From the NCBI RefSeq assembly GCF_030272615.1, contig NC_081414.1, positions 235,885,733 to 235,949,732 of the forward strand: 64,000 nucleotides of DNA. Reading direction: 5' to 3'. How positions within the stretch are numbered: the stretch's first letter is position 1; each line of letters begins with the position of its first letter. The stretch comes from Cryptomeria japonica. Lineage: Eukaryota; Streptophyta; Pinopsida; Cupressales; Cupressaceae. Shown here one piece after another: positions 35,074-44,953 of this stretch. The notes below the pieces were generated by a model. It saw only the letters and a program-made list of their open reading frames with translations, made no database searches and was not told the DNA's origin. A program made the position numbers and the translations under genes.

Positions 35074-35324
35074 CATAGAAACGAGACTCAAACTCGGCGC
35101 GGACTCGGCAAGGCTGACCCGACTCGGGACTCAGCAAAAAATCGACAGGACTCGGCAAAAACTCGACAGAACTCGGCAAAAAAACCAATTTTCTAGTGAT
35201 TTTTGCCTAGAGCAAGTCGGGTCAGCCTTGTTGAGTCCGAGCCACCCAAGACTCGCTGAGGATCACTCGGCCCGGCCTGTGACTCGCCGAGTTTTGGCGA
35301 GTCATGGCGAGTCACGGAACTCTG
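35074..35324. mobile_element. 251-bp hAT-type MITE with ACTCGGC subterminal repeats
   Basis: The left end CATAGAAACGAGACTC and the reverse-complemented right end CAGAGTTCCGTGACTC agree at 11 of 16 positions. Flanks CTTGAAAT (35066-35073) and GTTGAAAT (35325-35332) form an 8-bp duplication with one mismatch. The left half carries ACTCGGCAAAA-type repeats, and the right half carries GCCGAGT/GGCGAGTC in opposite orientation. Ends and repeats match the larger hAT element at 24161-25751, which is therefore a relative. It has no coding capacity and interrupts relic B. Confidence 0.88.
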
Positions 35325-35454
35325 GTTGAAATCCACATGACCAAGGTTGGTGTCTCAACCTTTTTCCACTTTGAAGTGATTTTGGATTCAGTCTGCATTC
35401 CTTTGCTTGCAAATTTCATTTGGTCCTTCCTCGTAAGTCCTCCTTGAGTGGTCA

Positions 35455-36000
35455 TCTACTACGTGCAAGAAACATGAAAAAAAAAGACATTACTTCAATA
35501 AACTTAAAAATTTTAACCCGGATTGAACTCTTTTGTCCTAAATTTTGACCTTCAACCAGTCATAAAAATCTGTGAAAAATCAGACTGTAATATGGAAGAA
35601 ATCTGCTCAACACTTGGTAAAATTCATGAAAATAAGTGTTTGAGACAGAAAAGAACAAATGAAATCAGTCAACAACTCAGACTTTAAACTTTGAAATTAT
35701 ACTTTTGACTGAATTCTTTGAAAAAAATGCCTTCACTTCTGAAAATTCTTGATCAATTCCTTCTTTGCTTCAAAAATCCATTTGTTGCCTTCAAAAGTCT
35801 TCCTTTCTTGAACTTGGGAGAGAGAGACCTTTCACTTTCAAACTTGAGAAAAGAATGAAAGTGAAATGTGATGTTAAAATTTATATAAGGTTGAGAAGTT
35901 CGATCATTTTAGCATCTTTTCATTTTTTCATGGATTCATTGAACCTAGTCCCATTCTCATCTTCCTTGAAATGGCAACTTAATCCCTTCGAAATATTTTA
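35455..36000. other. No recognisable gene; upstream flank of relic B
   Basis: AT-rich sequence with no element ends that I can define. If relic B belongs to an LTR element, its 5' leader and LTR should lie here on the - strand, but no match to 26088-27018 is apparent. Confidence 0.45.
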
Positions 36001-37100
36001 AAAGAAAGTTTCTATTCTTGTGCTTGGCGCCACTTCACACCTTGTCTTCCTTTTGTCCATGTGTTGGCAAGGTATCTTCTAGATTCTTCTCGTGTTTTAA
36101 GAAATTTCTCGAAGTGTTGGGCGAATTTTTGAGAAATAATTCTAAGTGTTGGGCAAATTCTTGACTTTCCAAACTTGGTCAAACTTTATTCATGGTGGAG
36201 TTTGCCATGTGTTAGGAGATTCTTCTATGATCTTGGCAGACTTCATGTGGCCTCAAGCCATTCTTTCACTTTGCTTTGGCGGACTCCGACATATGTTATG
36301 CCATTTGCATCATGTACAGGTGGACTTTGCTATGTCTTGGGACATTTCTCTATGAAGTTGGGCGGATTTCCTACCTTTCTAAGCCATTTTTACCATGCTG
36401 AGCGGACTTCACCCCTTGGCAAGACATTCTTCTTTTAACCTTGGGCAGACTTGGACATGTCCTATGCCATATATGTTTCTTCATTATAGGCGGAGTTTGT
36501 GCCTTGTTGTGCCATTTCCTTGCTTTTCTTGAGCGGATTTTACCATTTGGCAAGCTAATTCACTCTTCAAACTTGGGCGAACTTGGCTATGGCTTGAGAC
36601 ATTTTCACTTCAACCTTGGCGGACTTTGGGTGTTTCCATGCCAATGTTTGCTTTTCCTTGGCGGAGTTGGCTAGGTGTGATGCCACTTTGATTGTTGTTT
36701 TTAGGCGGATTTGATACTTAGTCAAGACATTCCCTTCATATGGCATGGCAAACTTCACCCTTCCTTAAGACATTTCTTGGTTTGCTTGGGCGGAATCTAG
36801 CATGGCACAAGACACTCCCATCTCCCTCCATGGGGGACTTGGCACTTTCGCAAACCAATTCTTTCAACTTTTGGGGGGAACTCATGTGCGATTAAGACAT
36901 TTTCATCTTTGCCTTGAGGGGAGCTCATGTGCACTTGAGACATTTTCATCTTTGCCTTGAGGAATTTGAGGAATTTGCTATGGCACAAGGCATTCCCATC
37001 TCCCTCTTTGGCGGAATTGGACATGGCACAAGACGTTGCCATTTCCATCATGGTGGAGTTGATACTGGCTTGAGACAATGCTATCTCCATTTAGAAACTT
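36001..37100 (+). repeat. Degenerate repeat leader (copy 3), GGGCGGACTT units
   Basis: Roughly twenty diverged units of about 50-60 bp, each with a (G)GGC(G/A)GA(A/C)TT core, a CATG/GCCATG word and CTTCAAC/CTTTGCCTTG. The style matches the leader at 600-1990. Open frames are periodic artefacts. Confidence 0.65.
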
Positions 37101-37359
37101 TTTCTTTGCCATAAACACTTGATGGATTTCTTTGCCTATTTGTCCAAAACTTTTGGATCAACGCTCGACCTGTATGATTTTCTCTTGCTTTTTATACTTG
37201 GAGATAAAAAAATTTCATTTCGAAGTCAAGGACCTTGTTTCCATGACCTGAGCGACCCAATCCTAGGTCAACTTTCAAAAAAGCAAAAAGCAAAAAAGCA
37301 GGGGAAAAAGCTGCTTCCCGGATTGGTCCCAAAATGCCAAAAATAAAAAAAGAAAAAAA

Positions 37360-38587
37360 TGAAATATCCCAAAGCCTGAAATATATTTAATATCTTTGAT
37401 CTTAAAAATTCCCTGGCTTATAGAATTCTTTTTCCTTTCCAGAAATGTTATTACATTCAAACTTGAATAATAGATAGGTTTCGAATTACAAACAGATATA
37501 ACACCAAACAATTTTGAAGGCAATTATCATTGATTCTTATCATCAGCAAATTCAGGAATACAACCTTTTAGCTTCAAATAGACTTAATTTAACATAACAT
37601 TATAGCTCTTACAATGGTTCACGGGTCAAGGGCAGATAGAGATAGATCGATTTATTGGTGTTGAGAGTCGCCAATCTTCTTGCCTCACTCTAAAAGCTAT
37701 CTCATGATAGACGTAGGTCCCCTGTGAACTGCAAGATATGCCACCACCACCAATAGTTTGGTATTCTTCTCCTCAACTATCACTCCCGCAATAGCTGCTG
37801 CCACCAAGTATAACATATATAATTTCCGGCAAACGAAGTTTGTGCCTTTTTTTATTATCACAAACTTCACAATAAGTGTCTAACATTAGAGAGATGGGAA
37901 TCGGGCCCAACAACAGGACATGTATCCATTCAATATTGCCACCAAGCACTTATATTGATATCGACCAATGCTAGAAGCTTCGAAGATTTTCATATCAATT
38001 TCATCACACAAACTCCCTACAGAAAATATAGTAATTCAAAATATGGTAGACCAATAATGAATCTTATAATTTAATCAAGCACACATGCAACCAACTCTCA
38101 ACCATATATAAATGTCTCCTTCCGTCATAAGGCAATATTGATTATCATCAATCTCTACAAGCATTATTTCTGAAACAAACCCTAACCTTACAAATTTGTC
38201 TCCAATGGAGACTTCACAAATTTGTCTATCTGTGAACTTTTTCGTGAATCCACCTCAATGAAGAACCAGGTTTCCATCTAGTCCTTCTATCAAACTCTTG
38301 AAGGTTTTCGTCTCTAGAAATCACCAAGCGTTTATCTAGTCAAAAGCATACCCAATGCATCATCACGAATCCCCTTATAAAGATGTCCAAGAAGAATCTA
38401 GAAGATAGGCTGACTCGCTGGAGAAATATATTTAATAAAGTGATATTATAATAATATTTTATTACTTTTATCATTATTTAATTAAATTAATTAATATTAA
38501 TTCATCATTTATATATTTTATTTATTTTGTTGACAACTTAATAAAAAAAATTTAATTAAGTATCGCTTAAAAATTGGGGGCATTACA
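37360..38587 (+). mobile_element. Solo LTR of the TGTAATGTCCC clan inserted into leader copy 3
   Basis: Begins TGAAATATCCC and ends GGGGGCATTACA, mutated forms of the clan ends. A-runs on both sides (GAAAAAAA before 37360 and AAAAAAG after 38587) could be the target duplication. It carries no coding domain. Removing it brings the repeat leader to within about 0.5 kb of the palindromic motif at 38800, similar to the spacing in copy 1. Confidence 0.6.
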
Positions 38588-38799
38588 AAAAAGCAGAATC
38601 CGACAAAAATAGGAAGGTGTCAGAATTGACCCTAAGTAGTTGCATTTTTCGTCCTTTGGGCCTTCTAAGCACTTTGATGGTGTCCAAACATTGTTTTGAT
38701 GATGATTTCCTTGACTGACCTTGATGACCTCTTGAAAACTTTAACTCCAGACTCTCAAAGATTGGCGCTAAAAACCCTAAAAATGCAGAAATTGGGGGT
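38588..38799 (+). promoter_or_regulatory. Leader segment upstream of motif copy 3
   Basis: Contains AAGGTGTCAGAATTGACCC, which matches the block at 2128-2147. It also contains an AAACCCTAAAAATGCAG stretch like the ACCCTAAAATTC words before copy 1. Non-coding. Confidence 0.5.
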
Positions 38800-38840
38800 C
38801 CCCATTTGTAATGGGGTGATGTGTGAAAAAGGTCACAACA
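38800..38840 (+). promoter_or_regulatory. Conserved palindromic motif (copy 3)
   Basis: CCCCATTTGTAATGGGG is a perfect inverted repeat (CCCCATT/AATGGGG, 3-nt centre). It is followed by TGATGTGTGAAAAAGGTCAC and AACA. No transposase frame follows; a LINE fragment on the other strand begins about 0.2 kb further on. Confidence 0.72.
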
Positions 38841-39049
38841 CTACCCATAGCCCTTATGCATATAGCCACAACATCTTTCGCAAGTTTATGCCTCCGATTT
38901 GACACTTAGACCAAATTGAACCTTATTATTATGCATTAAATCTATTTCTCTTTTTACCCTAGTTTTGGCCTATCAAACTCAACCAAAGATGTGGCATGAA
39001 TACACGGCTAATTCCAAACTCCCCACTAGAGGTGTCAAATCTCCCTAGA

Positions 39050-39990
39050 GAAAGAACACTAGAAGAAAATTTGTTATTCTTCACCATTATTACAAAGAAC
39101 ATAGATAGAAGGCCCTAGGAAGCCTCTCTTCTGTAAATTCTCCCAAGTGAGGCATCTATTTTGCGCAATCAGCCATAAAAAGAAATTACATTTGGACCAA
39201 GCAAATTTGTTCCATAGCTGTTTCCACCAAGGAACACCGAACCTCTCATGTATTTGCCTATCTAACTCAAGGTAGCTCGAGGCAACTGAGAACTTGCCCT
39301 TCAGATTAGATCCCCAAGCCCTTTTAGGGAATCACACACTGTACAAGCCAAAATCCTAGCTAGCTCTTGCCAAGCCTCCTACATACCTCCAGGTGGCCAC
39401 TTGTGAGGATCTTTCCATCTAAAGGCCTGCACCTAATCCAAGTGTTGAACAACTTTAAAGTTTTCAACTTTTCTCTAGCCAGCTTCAAGAAAATTCTCAC
39501 AAAGCGACTAAAGTGTGGAAACATTGATATGATAGGGGGATGACCATCCCAAGAATCATACCAAAAAAGAGCTTTGGAGCCCTTATTACACATCCAGAAG
39601 AGACCTTGTTTGATTAGCTTAGCTCCTCTTTCAAGAGTATCTCAGATCATAGATCTCTTCCCCACAAGGCTACACTAGGGAACATCAATATTGTTCCCCC
39701 CCCTTAGATACTTGTTAGCAAGAATTCTAGCCCAATCCTAATCCTAGTTTATGTACCACCGCCAATATAATTTAGCAACTAAAACCTGACCACTCAAGCC
39801 CACTAAATGAAGATTGAGACCTCCCTCCAGCTTTAGCCTACAAACAGACTCCCACTTAACCAAGCTCCACTTAGACGAAAGCAAATTGCCTGCCCATAAG
39901 AATTGATGGAAGAGGGCATCAAATTCCTTAATGAAGCTCGAAGGAGTGACCTGTCAAAAGGGAGGGCTTGAACCACCGACTTTAGATGAT
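39050..39990 (-). pseudogene. LINE C-terminal fragment (thumb/linker to zf-RVT region)
   Basis: On the - strand the reading runs FDALFHQFLWAGNLLSSKW, LVKWESVCRLKLEGGLNLHL and VLVAKLYWRWYIN. Next comes MCNKGSKALFWYDSWDGHPP (39593), and finally a decayed zf-RVT-like end (FLFMADCAK, LGRIY). This order is the usual C-terminal part of plant LINE ORF2 after the reverse transcriptase. Several in-frame stops are present. The reverse transcriptase itself and the RNase H end are absent. Confidence 0.82.
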
Positions 39991-39999
39991 ACTCACCCA

Positions 40000-40500
40000 A
40001 CATTCGAAAGCCATCTGCAAGTACAATGGTTAACCCTCCTGTGAAACTTATCTAGCACATCCTGCCAATCCACCTTTTGCCCTATCTATATATGGGTTCA
40101 CGACATTACTATTCAATTTGGGATTTAGTGGAAGGTGTTTCGCACACATGGGTGGGTGACTTAGGGAAGCGGGTGAAACATAGCCAAAGCACTTAAAGTT
40201 GCAGAAAAAATAATAGAAATTGGCAGATTTCATCACAACAGAAAAACACATGGGAACTATGTAGAGCAGCAAAACTAGAAGAGCAATATTAAAGATTTAC
40301 ATTGCAAACAAAATTAAAGAAGAATTTCATTATAATCATTAGTCTTACAGTACATTCAATATATTGGCTTTATAAAACTATTATTCTCCTGTTACGAGAG
40401 TAACTCTCACCCAACTAACTAACCTATTAACTAATTTATTGTATGTAAACCTTAATTTCCTAACAACACCCCCTTAAGGTTTACATTATTAAAAAAAAAA
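40000..40500 (-). mobile_element. Possible LTR start with polypurine tract (Copia-like)
   Basis: Read on the - strand, AACCTTAAGGGGG (about 40481-40469) looks like a polypurine tract followed by TGTTGTTAGG (40468 leftwards), an LTR-like start. GTAAACCTTA (40446-40455) and TAAGGTTTAC (40474-40483) are a perfect 10-bp inverted repeat across the boundary. No second LTR or internal domain was found, so this is tentative. Confidence 0.35.
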
Positions 40501-40514
40501 AAGAAAAATATTGT

Positions 40515-40830
40515 ATCAGCATCAACCTAAACTTCTCTTCCTAGGTAAATGTCCTAATTATCCAACTATGCATCAACATCAACCCAAACTCTCTATCTAG
40601 GCAAATGGCCTAATTATTCAACTCTGCATCAGCATCAGCATCAACCCAAACTCCTCATGTCTGGGAAAATATTCTGATTATCCAACATTTACCTGTGAAT
40701 TGGGACATAGTTCATTATTCATAAGAAAATAACCAACCAACTGTGAATTGGGACTCACTCATTTATTCACATTAAGACAACCACCAATCAACTGTGAATT
40801 GAGACTAACTCAATTATCCACACTAACACA
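40515..40830 (+). repeat. Two short tandem arrays (~60 bp x3 and ~50 bp x3)
   Basis: The first array repeats GCATCAACC(C/T)AAACT with a following CTAATTATCCAAC (40515-40690). The second repeats ACTGTGAATTGGGACT with ATTATTCA (starts near 40693, 40741 and 40792). Both are diverged and non-coding. Confidence 0.7.
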
Positions 40831-41560
40831 CCTGCAAAACTATGGATGGAGGCAAACTCAATTTTCCATAGCCTGTATGTGGATTCAACTATGCATAAAC
40901 TATGCTGGGCTTATTATGTAGAAATTATTGTTTTCCCATATTTTATAATTTCATTTGTTTGATTATTTCTTGTTGTTGATCTGAATTTGCTACTTTTTGC
41001 TTTAGCTAGTAGCAAGCATGCATTTGTGTTTCATTTAAATGTGTTGTAATTGAATGCTAGTCTTTGCTTTAGACAATATGTAGTTGAGTTTATTAATATC
41101 TAAATGTTTTGTTATAGAGCTCAATTGTTAATAGTTTGTTGCTTGCAATCAAGGTAAAAATTTGTGATTTACATCTATGAAAAATTCCATTGAAATCTTG
41201 TACATTGTGCATACTCTGTGAAATTTTTCTATTATTTTATTCTAGGTTTAATAATGTCTCAAGGAGCTTCCCCACATAATTTGAAGAATGACCCTCACAT
41301 ATGTGTTGTCTTGAAAAAGACAAATTAAAATGCTAACAAGAGGTCAGTCTCATTTTAACTAATATGAATAACTACTCTAAACTCTTAAGGAGTTTCCCAT
41401 CATTGACATTGATTAGATTCACAGCCTCACTCCAACACAGTACTTTTTCTGTGTATCCATAAGGCCTTGCTGTCCCTCTCGCCCCTCCCCACAATAAAGA
41501 AAAATACAGAAAAATCCCACTCCTGCAACAACATAGACGTTATAAACACTGATCATATAT
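40831..41560. other. No recognisable gene
   Basis: T-rich unique-looking sequence with a TTGTTGTTGA-type stretch near 40970. Nothing else is supported. Confidence 0.45.
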
Positions 41561-42055
41561 AACACTACATTAATTGGCAACACCTAAAACATCATTAAAC
41601 AACTCATCTAAATTTTCAAAGGTTCAAGAAAAATATTTCAGCTGGAAGTTTGAATATCTTATCTACATTCCTGTGCTTATGCATAAGTTTTTCTTAAGTG
41701 ATGTACACAATTGCTGAAATAGGCAATCGTCTCAAGTTTCAGGATGTGAGTTGAATGCTTCTTCTGAGCATATTTCTTCTTGTGTGACTATGGCTAGAAA
41801 TCATTTAACTCTACATTAATAGGCAACACCTAAAACATCACAAGACAACTCATTTAAATTTTCAAAGGTTCAACCAATTTTATTTTGGCTAGAAGTTTGA
41901 GTATCTTATCTAGATTCCCGTGCTCATGCAAGAGTTAAACTTAAGTAATGTACATAGTTTCTGAAATAGGCAATCATCTCAAGTTTTAGGATGTGAGTAG
42001 CCTTGTTGTGAATGCTGCTTCTGAGCATATTTATTCTTGTCTGGCTTTGCTTAAA
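41561..42055 (+). repeat. ~250-bp diverged tandem duplication
   Basis: Copy 1 (about 41561-41790) and copy 2 (about 41808-42055) share TAGGCAACACCTAAAACATC-type sequence, AAATTTTCAAAGGTTCAA, AGTTTGA(A/G)TATCTTATCTA and GAAATAGGCAATC(G/A)TCTCAAG in the same order. The differences are scattered, so the duplication is old. Confidence 0.85.
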
Positions 42056-42136
42056 AATTATTTTGCCTTCTTTGGAAGAAGCTGAGCTGCCGTCATTTTG
42101 GGGTCAATTTGTAGCCTAATTTTCATGATGTCGATA

Positions 42137-42400
42137 GTTGAACTGTGAATAATAATTTATTAATTCTTCTTTTTAACCGTTTGAAATTCTTGTCCCATGT
42201 AACTAGCTGGTCTCTGGTTATTCTGCCCTAATCATGAGTTTTTTCCAGCACTCTCTTAAGTGAATCATTAGAGCCATCCTTGGACTTACTAGAAGCATCA
42301 TTTATTTTGACATTTCTTCCCTCCCTCATGAGTCTTAGTCTCTGCCAGCCAATCAGAATGGTTGAGGGTGATCTTCTTATGAGAAAATTTGATTTAGTAT
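42137..42400 (+). repeat. Interspersed repeat block, paralogous to 58527-58795
   Basis: Shares TTAATT(C/T)TTCTTTTT, GGTTATTCTG, CCATCCTTGGACTT and AGAATGGTTGAG.GTGATCTTCT with 58527-58795, in the same orientation. It is non-coding and its element type is unknown. Confidence 0.7.
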
Positions 42401-42578
42401 CTTTCGTTCAGCTTTTTCTGCTTTATTCACATTATATATGCCCAAATTCTACTTAAAAGTTTGCAGTAATGCCAAAGTAGGCAATCATTTTCAGTCTTGG
42501 TGTGTGATTTGTTGTGAAAATGTGTTTTCTAGGAACCATTTCCAACCTTTTGCATTGGGGAACAACCAATTAGGTTCA

Positions 42579-43768
42579 ACTTCAGTCTTTTAGGAGAGTT
42601 GAGCATTGTGAATGATTGTTCCCTTTTTGATTTGTGATTGATTGAATATGATGACAATAAATGATGCAAGAACTAGGTAAAATGCTAAGACATTTACAAG
42701 ATTCGACATAAACAAACAAAAACAAATAGTAAGAAAGCACAAGAGGACAGATTGGAAATGAGATACAGAAAGGAATTTGTCACTGAAATCCGAGCCTAAA
42801 AATGTCGGATGAATACGCTAGATGTCCTAGTCCTGGAGGTGCTTTCGTTGGCTACAACTTCGGATTCCAAATCAAGATGCTCTGTAGATTACTCTTTCTG
42901 AAATTGAGCCAAAAAACATCATATAGATGTGCTAATTGACATAGTCCACGAGTTTTTGCTTGTTCAAAATTTGGAATTGTAGGTCTTAGTCCGCTTTGCG
43001 CAATCGTGCAACTTTTGGTTGTCGGATTTGTAACCTTCACATGAAAAAAGGGAAAAATTTTGTGCTATATAAGGTTTTGCCTAAGTCAAACCCTAAGTAG
43101 GATTCAACCTCCATTACAACAATGATGAATGAGAGAGAAAGCTGACCCTTGGTAGGGCAGAGACTGAAAACATTAAGGAAATGATTCAATTGACAAATGA
43201 TACCTTTGCTATGAACTTCTTGCCTTGAAGTCTTCACAAATCTTGATGTTGCTTGATGGGAGTTAATGCATGCCTTCATTCATGGAGGAACACATAACTT
43301 GATCATGATTGTTGAACTTTGATGCTTAAATGCTTCACTTTAGATTTCTCCTCAATTGCCTTGGAGATGCTTGATTGTAATGTTCAATTGGAGTGATGAT
43401 TTGAAATTAGATGTTCAAATGAGGGGGAGGGAGTTGTATCTATATACAACTTACACCTTTTGGGTTTGAATTTCAAAGAATGTTGATGTCGAGGAGTGCT
43501 TTCCTGCTCCACATATTGTCGACAATTAGAGGTTCAAATTTGGGCCTGAAATGACTAGACTATGGTACTAGGCGCCATGGTCTAGTAGGACTAGGCGCCA
43601 TAATCTTCGCTTTTTGAGCCAAAACCAAGGTCACTGAGCATGGAATTGTGTTGGGCTTCTAGAATTGGTGATGGAAGGAGCACAATCAGTCATGAATCAA
43701 GGGCATGAGGGACGACCACCAAAATGAGTGAAATTGTAGAGGTATACTATTAATGATACTTCATTACG
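42579..43768 (-). mobile_element. LTR-like block A (pairs with 57397-58497)
   Basis: About 1.2 kb, similar along its length to 57397-58497 (shared GAATGATTGTTCCCTTTTT, GATGCAAGAACTAGGTAAAA and CTAATTGACATAGTCCA). Read on the - strand, GTGGGGGCG (43779-43771) followed by TAA and TGAAGTATCAT looks like a polypurine tract and LTR start. Also on the - strand, a telobox (near 43088-43100) lies just upstream of a TATA box CTTATATAGC (43075-43066). It could be a 3' LTR of the - strand element to its right, but the right-hand LTR at 47714 looks different. Confidence 0.55.
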
Positions 43769-44953
43769 CCCCCACTTTAGCGGGAGTATGACCTTATGCT
43801 CATACTCTCAGTAAAGTATAGGATAGCATAAAAAGACTTTCATGGAGACATGAAAGAGACAAGACAACACCAAGCTCCCAAGATTTAGGATCTTATTGGT
43901 CTAAAATATCAAGATAAAAGGAGCAACATGATCGGCTTAGGTTACATAGACACATGGAGCATGCAATAACAAGGGTATGTCATCTAGGACTAGTAAGGAA
44001 TGCGTACTAGGAGCCATAAGAAAAGAGGCATGACATCTAGGTCTAATAAGAGATGCTTAATAGGAGTCATTTTAGAGACGGAAGAGTGAAACGGGTCTAG
44101 CAAGTTGTGTTATGCTAATTGACTCTTATTAAAGAAAGATTACAAAGCACAATCTATGTTTGCTAGATAATCTGGAAAAAACTGTGATTGCAAAATGAGT
44201 GTTGTAGTGTGCACCAAATATAGCATGGTGTGTGATCAAAGTGTACAAATCAAAGTCATTGTGTGTGCACAAAGTGTAACATATAGCGGAGTGTATGCCC
44301 CCACGTTAAAGCGATTGCATATGCCTTATCAAGAGCAATTGCTTTAAGGTAGCATACATGCATCCAAAAGACAGGCATGCCACAACAATGAAATGCCCCC
44401 AAACATAGGTAAATCAAAGCCCATGGTTGCAAGACATGAAAGAGCACATAAGGGATGGGGTCAACATGCGCATCAGATAAATTGTGTATATCAAATATGG
44501 TTGTTTTGAATTGACCTCATTTACCAAGTGGAACTACAAATACAATGGAAGAAGAGCACATAAGGGATGGGGTCAACATGCGCATCAGATAAATTGTGTA
44601 TATCAAGTATGGTTGTTTTGAATTGACCTCATTTACCAAGTGGAACTACAAATACAATGGAAGAAGAGCACATAAGATAAATAAATCTTTTTGGGTCAAC
44701 ATGGAAGAGACCAATAAGATTTGAATGCTTTGCATCGTCCCCAAGTAGACAACACAAAAGCACATTTATGACATAACATGTGTAAGACATATAGAAGTGA
44801 GATGTGGTTCCTTTGTATCCTTGTGCCAACAGAGCAACAAGGGTCATCTAAAGAGCATTTGACAAACACAAAGACATGCTAAGCAACACAGTACGGGAGA
44901 TCACAGTACATTCAAGCAAACACTCAAAAGCAGGAATCTACTGCACGAACAAG
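43769..44953 (-). other. Internal region of a decayed - strand retroelement
   Basis: No domain is recognisable. Apart from a tandem duplication (44441-44664) it holds only short frames. It lies between LTR-like block A and the gag/protease relic and is probably deleted pol sequence. Confidence 0.4.
44441..44664 (+). repeat. 112-bp tandem duplication
   Basis: AGAGCACATAAGGGATGGGG starts at 44441 and 44553, and AGAGCACATAAG starts again at 44665. The first two 112-bp copies are almost identical (one obvious A/G difference), so the duplication is recent. Confidence 0.9.

Larger units (their letters stand above)
27030..35454 (-). pseudogene. Relic B of the unrecognised FIQFPKFTY family, interrupted twice
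   Basis: Not recognised as a named family. A possible start is the ATG at 35454-35452 (MTTQGGLTRKDQMKFASK). After the MITE come GYLPTPIAQQMMRNGIVQV and IVAPDRRVLAYLGELAIQ, then an alpha-helical stretch (SSYIIYLLARNYRYTGLI, 34271-34477). The best conserved part is SWFIQYPRFTYLRVQGF (33773-34246), matching relic A. A frameshift near 33775 leads into a charged linker (33181-33780) with a basic KRKE cluster. The frame then meets the Ty3-type element (28116-33047) and resumes at 28098 with Lys/Glu-rich coiled-coil-like segments (KGRLEKEIGKKREYKREVEQ). It ends close to the LTR at 27018. No enzyme motif is visible. The position next to an LTR and polypurine tract suggests a retrotransposon accessory protein. 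Confidence 0.6.
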
